Shown piece by piece: positions 44,336-54,518 of a stretch of DNA of 64,000 bases. This DNA comes from Zea mays (lineage: Eukaryota > Streptophyta > Magnoliopsida > Poales > Poaceae), in assembly GCF_902167145.1 (NCBI RefSeq), contig NC_050097.1, forward strand, positions 174,126,923-174,190,922, written 5' to 3'. A program made the position numbers and the translations under genes. Below the pieces are notes generated by a model, which made no database searches, was not told the DNA's origin, and saw nothing but the letters and a program-made list of their open reading frames with translations. Within the stretch, counting starts at the first letter, position 1. Every line of letters begins with the position of its first letter.

Positions 44336-44880
44336 TTAGACGTTCCAAGTGTTGGTGCAGACCTCGCCTTGACTGTCGGCCAGTTTGTTTGTTCCGGGCT
44401 TCAGAACTTTGGCGATGACGAGCGGCCCTTCCCAGGGGTGCGTGTAGCCCCCGGGTGTCTCCAACAAGGGCTCGGGGTGCTGCGCGATGGTCGCAAGCCC
44501 CCGAGTGTACCTCTCATAGGGGCTCCTGGCCTTTGGCGATGGAAATGCATCATTGGAGGAAGCCTGAGGGGTTGCGGTGGTGGAGCTCCTTCCCATCTCC
44601 CAGCAAGACGAACGACTTGGCGCGCCGCGCCCACCGCCGAGCTTTGGCTCGGTCGAGGAGTAGCTCTCCTCGGTGGAGATATTGCAGGTACGGGGTCTGC
44701 CAGTTTCGATTAGGCGTGACCCCGCTTCGCTCCTCCTCGACGCGCAGTGCCTCACCCTCGGGGGCCGAGGGTACCTCGGGTCGAACCGTGGGTACCTCGG
44801 ACCGAGCCAAGGGTACCTCGGGCTGGGCCGAGGGTGCCTCGGGCTCGGGCGTGTCGTCGATCTTGACGGAGGGTTGATGC
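44336..44880 (-). pseudogene. Residual pol linker and integrase C-terminus of the Huck-like element
   Basis: On the minus strand after RT comes a stretch with three GTLG-type repeats, then a segment resembling the RNase H-integrase linker (WQTPYLQYLHRGELLLDRAK, ARRAKSFVLLGDGKELHH). A jump follows directly to the integrase C-terminus (PWEGPLVIAKVLKPGTNKL, CTNTWNV, stop at 44336). Neither the RNase H acidic residues nor the integrase D,D,E core is present, so two internal deletions removed them. Confidence 0.65.
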
Positions 44881-45822
44881 AGGTCTCGGGAGGAGGCTTC
44901 CGGGGGAACCGTTATTCGCCCCGAGGCGGTACAGAGGCAGCCCTCTTTCGCCGAGGTGCGAGATGAAACGGCTCAGGGCCGCAAGACATCCCATGACTCT
45001 CTGTACGCCTTTCAAGTCCTTGATGGGCCCCATGCTGGTGATGGCTGCGATCTTCTCCGAGTTGGCTTCGATGCCCAGCTCGGAGACGATGAACCCCAAG
45101 AGCATGCCTCGGGGTACCCCGAAGACACACTTTTCGGGATTGAGCTTCACGCCTTTCGCCTTGAGACATCGGAATGTCACTTCAAGGTCGGAAAGGAGGT
45201 CAGAGGCTTTCCTCGTCTTGACTACGATGTCATCGACGTAGGCCTCGACCGTCCGGCCAATGTGTTCGCCGAACACATGGTTCATGCACCGCTGGTACGT
45301 CACGCCCGCATTCCTCAAGCCGAACGGCATGGTGACATAGCAGTACATGCCGAAGGGTGTGATGAAAGAAGTCGCGAGCTGGTCAGACTCTTTCATCCTG
45401 ATTTGGTGATACCCTGAGTAGGCATCGAGGAAAGACAGGGTTTCGCACCCAGCAGTGGAATCCATGATTTGATCGATGCGAGGCAGAGGGTAGGGAACCT
45501 TCGGACATGTTTTGTTTAGACCAGTGTAGTCTACACACATCTGCCATTTCCCTCCTTTCTTTCTCACAAGCACAGGGTTGGCAAGCCATTCGGGATGGAA
45601 TACCTCTTTGATGAACCCTGCCGCCATTAGCTTGTGGATCTCCTCGCCTATGGCTCTGCGCTTCTCTTCGTCGAATCGGCGCAGAGGCTGCTTGACGGGT
45701 CGGGCTCCGGCTCGGATGTCCAGCGAGTGCTCGGCGACATCCCTCGGTATGCCGGGCATGTCCGAGGGACTCCACGCGAAGACGTCGGCATTCGCGCGGA
45801 GAAAGTCAACGAGCACTGCTTC
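44881..45822 (-). pseudogene. pol: Reverse transcriptase of the Huck-like element, 3' truncated
   Basis: Follows the TAG at 45823-45825 in the same frame. Motifs: ADVFAWSPSDMPGIP, HPEWLANPVLV, WQMCVDYTGLNKTCP, LSFLDAYSGYHQI, MPFGLRNAGVTYQR and catalytic YVDDIVV, then FGVPRGMLLGFIVS and CLAALSRFISHLGERGLPLY. Coding similarity ends after LYRL, where RNase H should start. The RT itself looks intact. Confidence 0.85.
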
Positions 45823-47319
45823 CTATTTGGGATCGAGCTCGGAGCCGATCCGGATCTGCTTGGAGGCGTCGCTACTGGGGTCGAGGGGGACGGACTTAAC
45901 CGTCTCCGCTGGCTCGAAGTTGTCGGCGTGACGCTTCACGTCTGGCACCTCCTTAGAGAGGCTCTCCAGGTCGGCGATGAGGGCCTCGGACTCGGCGAGG
46001 GCCTCGGCGTACTCCACGCACTCCACGTCGCATTCGAACGCGTGTTTGTACGTGGGGCCAACGGTGATGACCCCGTTGGGGCCCGGCATCTTGAGCTTGA
46101 GGTAGGTGTAGTTGGGGATGGCCATGAACTTCGCGTAGCATGGACTCCCCAGTACCGCGTGGTAGGTTCCTCGGAACCCGACCACCTCGAACGTAAGGGT
46201 CTCCCTTCGGAAGTTGGAGGGCGTTCCGAAGCAGACGGGAAGGTCGAGTTGTCCGAGGGGCTGGACGCGCTTCCCGGGGATGATCTCGTGGAAAGGCGTA
46301 GCGCCTGCCCGGACCGAGGACAGATCGACACGCAGGAGCCCGAGGGTCTCGGCGTAGATGATGTTGAGGCTGCTGCCTCCGTCCATGAGGACCTTGGTGA
46401 GCCTGACGTCGCCGATGACGGGGTCGACAACGAGCGGGTATTTCCCTGGGCTCGGCACGTGGTCGGGGTGGTCGGCTTGGTCGAAGTTGATGGGCTTGTC
46501 GGACCAGTCAAGGTAGACTGGCGCCGCCACCTTCACCGAACAGACCTCCCGACGCTCTTGCTTGCGGTGTCGAGCCGAGGCGTTCGCCGTTTGCCCACCG
46601 TATATCATGAAGCAGTCACGGACCTCGGGGAACTCTCCTGCCTGGTGATCTTCCTTCTTGTCGTTGTCGCGAGCCCTGCCACCCTCCGCGGGTGGCCCGG
46701 CCCTGTGGAAGTGGCGCCGAAGCATAGCGCACTCAAGGGTGTGCTTGACGGGCCCCTGGTGATAGGGGCACGGCTCCTTGAGCATCTTGTCGAAGAGGTT
46801 GGCACCTCCGGGGGGTTTCCGAGGGTTCTTGTACTCGGCGGCGGCGACAAGGTCCGCGTCGGCGGTGTCATGTTTTGCTTGCGACTTCTTCTTGCCCTTC
46901 TTCTTGGCGCCGCGCTGAGTTGACGCCTCGGGGGCATCTTCCGGTGGGCGGCCCTGGGGCTGCTTGTCCTTCCGGAAGATAGCCTCGACCGCCTCCTGGC
47001 CAGAGGCGAACTTGGCGGCGATGTCCATCAGCTCGCTCGCCCTGGTGGGGGTCTTGCGACCCAGCTTGCTCACCAGATCGCGGCAGGTGGTGCCGGCGAG
47101 GAACGCGCCGATGACATCCGAGTCAGTGATGTTGGGCAGCTCGGTGCGCTGCTTCGAGAATCGCCGGATGTAGTCCCGGAGAGACTCTCCCCACTGCTGT
47201 TGGCAGCTTCGGAGGTCCCAGGAATTCCCAGGGCGCACGTACGTGCCCTGGAAATTGCCGGCGAAGGCTTGGACCAGGTCGTCCCAGTTGGAGATCTGCC
47301 CCGGAGGCAGGTGCTCCAA
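45823..47319 (-). CDS. gag: Gag C-terminal half and protease of the Huck-like element
   Basis: Open for about 498 codons. It begins inside the gag domain (LPPGQISNWDDLVQAFAGNF, WGESLRDYIRRFSKQ), then has a lysine-rich linker, a Cys/His segment (CPYHQGPVKHTLECAML) matching that of the Grande-like element, and the protease site VLMDGGSSLNIIYAETL. Further on are PVCFGTPSNF, VLGSPCYAKFMAIPNYTY and LKMPGPNGVI. It ends at TAG 45823-45825 in the context AAA-TAG-GAA, the same place and context as the Grande stop at 3327. Just upstream a TGA at 47320-47322 splits it from the gag N-terminus. Confidence 0.85.
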   Translation of the reverse strand: MEHLPPGQISNWDDLVQAFAGNFQGTYVRPGNSWDLRSCQQQWGESLRDYIRRFSKQRTELPNITDSDVIGAFLAGTTCRDLVSKLGRKTPTRASELMDIAAKFASGQEAVEAIFRKDKQPQGRPPEDAPEASTQRGAKKKGKKKSQAKHDTADADLVAAAEYKNPRKPPGGANLFDKMLKEPCPYHQGPVKHTLECAMLRRHFHRAGPPAEGGRARDNDKKEDHQAGEFPEVRDCFMIYGGQTANASARHRKQERREVCSVKVAAPVYLDWSDKPINFDQADHPDHVPSPGKYPLVVDPVIGDVRLTKVLMDGGSSLNIIYAETLGLLRVDLSSVRAGATPFHEIIPGKRVQPLGQLDLPVCFGTPSNFRRETLTFEVVGFRGTYHAVLGSPCYAKFMAIPNYTYLKLKMPGPNGVITVGPTYKHAFECDVECVEYAEALAESEALIADLESLSKEVPDVKRHADNFEPAETVKSVPLDPSSDASKQIRIGSELDPK

Positions 47320-49056
47320 TCAGGCGCGAGCGGTGTCAAAGAGGAACAGGGGGAGGTTGCGGATGATGAGGTTGTCATCGTCCGTTCCACCCAGTTGGCA
47401 GGCCAGCCGGTAGTTCGCGAGCCACAGCTCCGGTCTCGTCTCCCCCGAGTACTTTGTGATAGTAGTCGGGGGTCGGGAACGGCGCCCATCGTATGGCCCG
47501 GCTGAAGGCCTGCAGACCGGGTGGTTCGGGCGAGGGATTCCGATCCTCCCCGCTGTCGTAGCGTCCCCCACGCCTGGGGTGGTAGCCTCGGAGCACCCTT
47601 TCGTCGAGGTGGGCCCGACGGTCGCGGTGATGGTGCTCGTTGCCGAGGCGTCCCGGGGCCGCAGGCGCTGTGTTGCGCGTGCGCCCGGTGTAGACCGAGG
47701 CTTCCCGCATGAATCGGGAAGTCGCGGCGCGATGTTCTGAGGGGTGCCCCTGCCTTCGGGAGGCGGAGCTTTCGGCCCGCCGGACCGCGGCGCCCTCCAG
47801 GAGATTCTTGAGTTCTCCCTGGATTCGCCGCCCCTCGGTGGTCGATGGCTCCGGCATCGCGCGGAGAAGCATTGCCGCCGCAGCCAGGTTCTGGCCGACC
47901 CCACTGGAAGCGGGTGGCGGCCTTACCCTGACATCGTCGGCGATGCGGTGCTGGATACCCTGGGGTAGATGACGCATTTCTCCGGCCGGAGGCTGGCCCG
48001 CCCATTCCTGCCCGACGTCCCGGCGGATCGGCTCAAGTGCTCCTGCTCCCTCGTCAAGCCTGGCCTGCACCCCGCGGATTTGCTCGAGCTGTGGGTCATG
48101 ACCCCCGCCTGAACGGGGACCACAACTAGCTCCCGTAGGATGTCAACGCGAGGCGCAGGCCTAGGGAGATCACCGTTCTCCGGCATACCGAGATGGTTGC
48201 CTTCGGAGGGACCCCCTAGATCGACGTGGAAACATTCACGGCTTGGGCCGCAGTCCTCGTCGCCGAGGCTGTGGCTACCGTCGGAACAGTCGGAAAGGCA
48301 GTAGTCGCATGCGGTCATGAAGTCCCGCATGGCACTGGGGTCGCCAAGTCCAGAGAAATTCCAACAGAAGTCGGGCTCGTCATCTTCCTCGGACCCCGAG
48401 GGCCCGTAGGTCGAGACGTCCGTCAACCGGTCCCAGGGTGACCGCACACGAAACCCCAGAGGGTTTGGACTCGCCTCTACGAGAGCGTCCGCCAAAGCGA
48501 AGCCGCTTGGCGGGTCGAGGCTGAATCCAAGGGGCATGAGATGGGAATCGGTCGGTACCTCTTGGTCGACGGGCGGTGATGAAGTCACGTCGGGGACTGA
48601 CTGCACCGTCGTCTCAGGTATGATGGTGACATCCAGCAAGCCTTTCGCGAGCGTGCTGGCGTCGTCCGTTTGCTCGGAATCGGCGTGTTGCGGGGAGACG
48701 GCGCTCGTCTTCGTCTCAAACGCGAGGTCGATGCCCGACGCGCCCCCCGTTGGGGCGCTGGCGCCGTCGACTCGCTCGACAGCCGACGAGGCGCTGCCTC
48801 CTGCTTGGCCTTGGTTGCCCCGCCTCCTCCTCCGTCGGCGGGGGAGAGGACGGGGTGAGCTCGAATGTTGTTCTTCCACCACGCGGGGAAGACGTCGTCG
48901 ATTCCGCCGCCGGCGGGCGGGCTGTCGGCCGCCATTGTCGCTGTCGCACGGCGAGGGAAGGAGTATCATGTCGTAGCTGCCGTCGAGGGACATGAACTCA
49001 AGACTCTCGAAACGGAGCACCGTCCCGGGCCGGAGAGGTTGCTGGAGACTGCCCAT
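47320..49056 (-). pseudogene. gag: Gag leader and N-terminus of the Huck-like element
   Basis: First ATG after the primer-binding site is at 49056 (MGSLQQPLRPG). The arginine-rich N-terminal region runs to about 48110; the open frame itself stops at 47923. The better coding frame then shifts to 48070-47460 (RRDVGQEWAGQPPAGEMRHL, GYHPRRGGRYDSGED) and again near 47460 to the gag domain (TKYSGETRPELWLANYRLA, GTDDDNLIIRNLPLFLFD), ending at TGA 47320-47322. So two frameshifts and one stop. The disordered basic N-terminus is like that of the Grande gag. Confidence 0.75.
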
Positions 49057-49096
49057 CTGGAGCTTGACGGGAAGCTGTTCGTCAACACGCAGCAGG

Positions 49097-49114
49097 CCCC
49101 TACCTGGCGCGCCA
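49097..49114 (-). other. Primer-binding site of the Huck-like element
   Basis: TGGCGCGCCAGGTAGGGG on the minus strand, two bases from the 5' LTR; identical to that of the Grande-like element. Confidence 0.88.
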
Positions 49115-49116
49115 AC

Positions 49117-50680
49117 TGTCGGCGTTTCGAGACCGGGGGGTCCCTGGGCTGACGAGTGAAATGTCGCCGCGTGCCCCAGCCCAGATGGGTCGGCGCGAGG
49201 CCGAGCGCGAAGGGGGGAAGAGAGGTGGCCAGAGATGGGCGTGAGAGAAGTGGAAATCCCGGGGCCTTCATGTTCGTCCCGCGCCCAGGTCGGGTGCGCT
49301 TGCAGTAGGGGGTTACAAGCGTCCACGCGGGAGAGGGAGCGAGCGGCCTCACGCGAGCGCCTGTCTCGTCCTCGTCCCTGCGCGTCCAACCCTTTGTAAG
49401 AGGGCCCTGGTCCTTCCTTTTATAGGCGTAAGGAGAGGATCCAGGTGTACAATGGGGGGTGTAGCAAAGTGCTACGTGTCTAGCGGAGGAGAGCTAGCGC
49501 CCTAAGTACATGCCGTCGTGGCAGCCGGAGAGGTTTTGGCACCCGATTCGTGTGGTGTCGTGGCCGTCGGAGGAGCGCTAGAGCCTGGCGGAAGGACAGC
49601 TGTCGGGGCTGTCGAGTCCCTGCTGACGTCCTCTTGCTTCGGTAAGGGGGCGGAGAGCTGCCGTCGTCAGAGAGCGTGTGGGGCACCATCATTTCCTATC
49701 TGGCGGAGCGAGCCAGATGGGACGCCAGTCTTGTTCCCCGTAGCCCGAGTCAGCTTGGGGTAGGGTAATGATGGCGCCTCCTGTCGACGTGGTCGGTCTG
49801 CGCCCTAGGTTGGGCGATGTGGAGGCTCCTCCGAGGTCGAGGTCGAGTCTGTCTTCCGTGGCCGTGGTCGAGTCCGAGCCCCTGGGTCGGGCGAGGCGGA
49901 GACCGTCGGCTGAGGCCAGGGCTGAGTCCGAGCCCTGGGGTCGGGCGAAGCGGAGTTCGTCGTCTTCTAGGGCTGAGCCCAAGTCCGAGCCCTGGGTCGG
50001 GCAGAGCGGAGTTCGTCGTCTTCTGGGGCTGAGCCCAAGTCCGAGCCCTGGGTCGGGTGGAGCGGAGTTTGCCGTCTTCCGGGGCTTAGCCCAAGTCCGA
50101 GCCCTGGGTCGGGCGGAGCGGAGTTCGCCGTCTTCAGGGGCTTAGCCCGAGTCCGAGCCCTGGGTCGGGCGGAGCGGAGTTTCCTATGGTGCCTGAGGTC
50201 GGGCCTGGCTGCCTGTCAGCCTCACTCTGTCAAGGGGCACTGCAGTCGGTGCGGCGCAGGCGGCGTTGTCCTTCTGTCAGGTCAGTCAGTGGAGCGGCGA
50301 AGTGACTGCGGTCACTTCGGCTCTGTCGACTGAAGGGCGCGCGTCAGGATAAAGGTGTCAGGCCACCTTTGCATTAAATGCTCCTACAATCTGGTCGGTT
50401 GGCGCAACGATTTGGTCAGGGTTGCTTCTTGGCGAAGACAGGGCCTCGGGCGAGCCGGAAATGTGTTCGTTGCTGGAGGGGGGCCTCGGGCGAGACGGAG
50501 ATCCTCCGGGGTCGGCTGCCCTTGTCCGAGGCTAGGCTCGGGCGAGGCGTGATCGAGTCCCTCGAATGGACCGATCCCTGACTTGTTCGCACCCATCAGG
50601 CCTTTGCAGCTTTGTGCTGATGGGGGTTACCAGCTGAGAATTAGGAGCCTTGAGGGTACCCCTAATTATGGTCCCCGACA
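49117..50680 (-). repeat. 5' LTR of the Huck-like element (1564 bp)
   Basis: TATA box (CTTTTATA on the + strand) at 49417-49424. Five ~56-bp GAGCCCTGGGTCGGGC units (about 49925-50180). It is followed by the target duplication CATAT. Confidence 0.92.
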
Positions 50681-53167
50681 CATATCACCTAATCCATCAA
50701 ACAAGGTGATAAAGAGTTTAAAACAGCAAGGAGGTGGCAAATGCACCGAGGCTTGCCTGGATAACACTAGGTTAATGTTTGTTAGGTGACGACCACTTGG
50801 CGATCAGCTTTTGTTCTGATACTTGCTTCGTCCATCCATCTTCAGATTCATCTATCAGCTTCACTATGCGGAGTAATCCACCTGTTACGTCAACTTGGGG
50901 TCGACTCGGCTCTTGTCCTCCACATCTCGTGATTAACAAGCGTACCTGATTGAAATGCATGATGCACATGAATGCATATAGACAGGAATAGTACAAGACT
51001 AAATATTGCTACACGACAGCGAATTAAACACCTGTAGCAAGACATCACAAATCTAGTACGAAAATACTAGATATCGATATCATATTATTTTATGACTTAG
51101 CAGGTAGAGTATTTTTAATCGAATCACACGATGCCTACAAATTTATTACATATTCTTCACATCATTTATACCTCAGACCTATCCTCCACGTCACCACTTT
51201 GACCAAACAAACCAAATTCATGACAAACAAGACTAACAATACTTATCAGTCAAGTGTTGACAAATTCTAAACTCATTTATCTACATTCATTAAATAAGTG
51301 AGCATTAACAAGAGAACTAGTGGTGTCCCGCTAGCAGCGAGAACATGATTATTAGCCCAAACCTCACTACACCAATGCAGGGCACATGCTTTAATCATGA
51401 AGACACTCATAGCGCATACATCAAATAAATTTAATCTAGTGGGGTGACTATTATCAAACAACATAAAACCCCATAAAAGTATTTTTATCAACCAAATACT
51501 TAACGTATTGTGTTTCTTTTAGTCATGAAATTTCTAGATTCTAACTGGAATAGACTTGTTGGAATAGACTTGTCGATTGCTATTTACTTTTAACCGCACT
51601 TTTAACCGCTTAGGGTAGTATGCAACCTTTTCCATGACATGCAACCGATCACTAAATCTATAATATAATAATTACTTAAGCAAGGCATCGACGCTCTCAA
51701 ACAATACACGTACATAATCAACCACGACCGCATTTATCAGCTATATGAGCGAGACACTAAACTTATTATTCACTTAACCACTCCTCACACAATAATCATT
51801 TTAAACTTGAGTTTCGCGTGACACGACCACTTCATACTTATGTACACACTCCATTGATGCATGAAGCGAGGCATCACGACATACATCTAATACCTCGACA
51901 ACGCACCTGTGCTAAGAATAAAACAATCTTCATGAACAACTAATTCAACCAATCCATTCATCAGACCAGTCAATAAGAATATCAAATCAGCTTACCGTTC
52001 CAATGGCTGACTCGAATCCTCGAGATCGGTAATGATTTTCCGATTCAAACAATTTGTCGAGCGCATAGCAGGTGCTACACGAACTTCACGCACACCACCA
52101 TCCAATCTTTGGACATCTTCTCTTGGGGATTCTTTTGTTCGCGTGATCACAATTCGGAGGCATCACGTAGAGACCGGCATCGAGACGGGACGACTGAACG
52201 ACGACGGCAAGACAAAGTTGAAGACGACCGAGAATTAACGTCAAACACTAGAGTTCCCCGACGGGCTACTATGATGGGGCGTCGAGGCACTGTCCAAGGC
52301 AAATAGGAGATCGACAATCGGCCAGTCCCCGACCCTCGCGCCCACCACGCTTCCACTGCGCAGCCGGTGTGGTCAACTGAAACGACAACGCCGGGGTCAG
52401 AGAAACCCGCGCGACATAGGCAGGGGCGAGCTGGGCAGAATCCGAGCAGGAGCTCATGGCAACAGGGAGCAGGGTGCTGGTTCCAGGGAGCCTATTGGTG
52501 TTGCCGAGCTAGGGCTACTACTGCTCCTAAGCATCCATGGCCAGAGGAGGGAGAGACAGGGAGGAACGCGCTGCGTAGGGGAGTTCGGCTGCGCGCTGGA
52601 GCTGGAGTCGGGCACGCCATGGGAGCCCAGGGCACGGACTAAATCCGAGTAGGGGAAGCAGGCGCGACGGCCATGGTGAGCATAGGAAAGGGACTCAGGG
52701 AGGAAGACGAGCGTGAAGCTACGAGTTGCGGCCAGCGTATGGCACCATAGAGACGCGGCAAGGGAGGAGCGCGCGGCATAGGGCGAGCAAGGCGCGCGGA
52801 GGAGAAGCCGGCGAGCTCGGTTGGGGCGTGTTGAGGGAGAACCGTGGCGCAGAGAGCTCAGCGCGGCGTCGGGGGCGCGTCGGCAGGGAGGCCGCCGTTG
52901 GAGGCCGAGCAGGGAGGAGCAAAGGCGCGGTGGCCAGGGAGTCCAGGGCGTGGCGAGCTGGGGGCCAAGCGCCGGCCATGGGAGGGAGCAGGAGAGAGAG
53001 CCGCGATGGAGCTTGAGCAGAGGAAAGCTGCGCGCGTAGATAAAGGAGCAGGGGCGGTGGCTGTAGAGAAAGATCAGGGGTAGGGGCGGCGGGAGGATAG
53101 GGATTAGGAGATATTTTCTTTCTTTTTTAATTATTCTACAATCCTTTCTCCGATGTATCTTTAGCAC
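50681..53167 (-). mobile_element. Piece 3 of old LTR 'D'
   Basis: Non-coding LTR-type sequence starting with CATAT and ending with AGCAC (53163-53167). An AT-rich half (50700-52000) and a GC-rich half (52300-53090). Open stretches in the GC-rich half overlap on both strands and show no recognisable protein. Confidence 0.5.
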
Positions 53168-53824
53168 TGTTGGGGACTTGTTCTCAAATGCTAAGAATTA
53201 AGAACAAGGCAACACAAAAAATGTTAAGTGTTAAGGTCCTTCGTCCTCCATAACGATATATCCCTTCGGGATATAAAGCATCTCGGACGAAGGTTACGAA
53301 GGACATACCTTCGTGAGCATAGCAACGAAGAATGAAGCATTTACATAAATCATAGAACATGAAATAAACATTTAAGTATTGTTATAGAATTATCTCTACT
53401 CGTTTTAATGAATGTAAATGACTTTGAATTACAAATGTACCTTCGGTCCTGCGGAAGGCAAAAGTACAAGCGTGATGCGAAAGCAAATGACAGGTTCGCG
53501 TGAACAGTACGGGGGTACTGTTCACCTATTTATAGGCACGGGGTACAACCCATACAAAATTACATACATGCCCTTTACATTTGGTGATAATTCTATAGCA
53601 TTCTATCGAGGTCTAAATGGCCTTTTCATCTTTAAGTCGGTTCCCCTTTCTGCGAACATGCCGAAGCTTTCCTGCTTCACAGCTTCGGCACTGTGTCAAC
53701 CTTCGTATCTTTTGAGCTTCTCCCTTTCTGATTCAAGTCCGAAGATACCTGTTCACACATTATACTCCAGAAACATTGTTAAATCATGTTTTTGAGGACC
53801 TTCGGAAGCCGAAGGCCCCCAACA
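53168..53824 (-). mobile_element. Solo LTR, 657 bp
   Basis: Begins TGTTGGGGGCCTTCGG and ends AGTCCCCAACA on the minus strand. Both sides carry AGCAC (53163-53167 and 53825-53829). No internal region, so it is the product of recombination between two LTRs. TATA-like CCTATAAATAGG on the minus strand near 53528. Contains many CTTCGG words. I do not assign a family. Confidence 0.93.
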
Positions 53825-54518
53825 AGCACAATAATTATTTCCAGTTTGAATCTCATGGCCATGATTATCTTGATTAGAATTTATACTGCAACATTTTTAA
53901 ACAATCCGTGTTTGACTCAGCTTTACTCTCGAATTTTAAATTCATCACACGTCAGTCTGAATTATTTCGACACGAGTCGCGAAAACCTAATCTTAGTTCT
54001 AGGGTTATGATTTAAATCGAAGCGAGAAGCAACGGACTGAATTAAACGGATTTCGGCTTCGATAATTTATTCTACGTGATTCGACTAAAATTAGCCGAAA
54101 TCATATCTGCTAATGTATACGCAATTTCGTTGCCAAAACAGCGTGCTGAAGGATAAATTGGATCATAACCTCGCGCACGATTTCACTCGGACAATACGCG
54201 ATTTGGATTATTTTGCCCTGAATATTTTAGTCTTCGAGTTCAAATTAATTTGCCCGGGATAAAATCATAAGTAGGTCGAGCTTCCGAATTCGTATTCGCG
54301 CGAGCGATGAATTTTAAATAATCACCGGACACACTGATTTTTGGAACAACTATGTTCCGAACATCACAAAAATTTAGGAAGAGCCCGGACAAATAAAAAC
54401 GATGTCGAACTCGTGACAAACAAAACAGATTAAGACAGAGAGACTGTTATTCTTATTAATATTCCCGTATTTACGTTCATATTCGTTGTTTACGTACAGT
54501 AACACCTGGGGTGTTACA
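53825..54518 (-). mobile_element. Piece 4 of old LTR 'D' with its terminal end
   Basis: Ends at 54518 with minus-strand TGTAACACCCCAGGTG, the usual start of Del/Tekay LTRs. The adjoining bases to the right are not a polypurine tract, so this looks like the outer edge of the element and 54519 onward is flanking DNA. Confidence 0.6.

Larger units (their letters stand above)
37471..50680 (-). mobile_element. Huck-like Ty3/Gypsy (Tat lineage) element, pol-deleted
   Basis: Complete at both ends: CATAT duplications at 37466-37470 and 50681-50685. LTRs start TGTCGG(T/G)GACC and end CGACA on the minus strand. The LTR start GGGGACCATAATTAGGGG, the ~1.6-kb LTR and ~13.2-kb length fit maize Huck. It has a gag leader, gag-protease, RT, and on the opposite strand a five-exon accessory gene. 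RNase H and the integrase core are missing: only a pol linker and the integrase C-terminus remain, so it is a deletion derivative. LTRs differ at about 21 of the first 650 aligned bases, roughly 3%, about 1 million years at 1.3e-8. Confidence 0.85.

Noticed and set aside
45634..46923. 429-codon + strand ORF
   Set aside because: Mirror of the highly GC-biased gag-protease gene on the minus strand, which has clear motifs.
52454..53167. 237-codon minus-strand ORF in LTR D
   Set aside because: GC-rich LTR sequence, open on both strands, no domain, ends at the solo LTR duplication.
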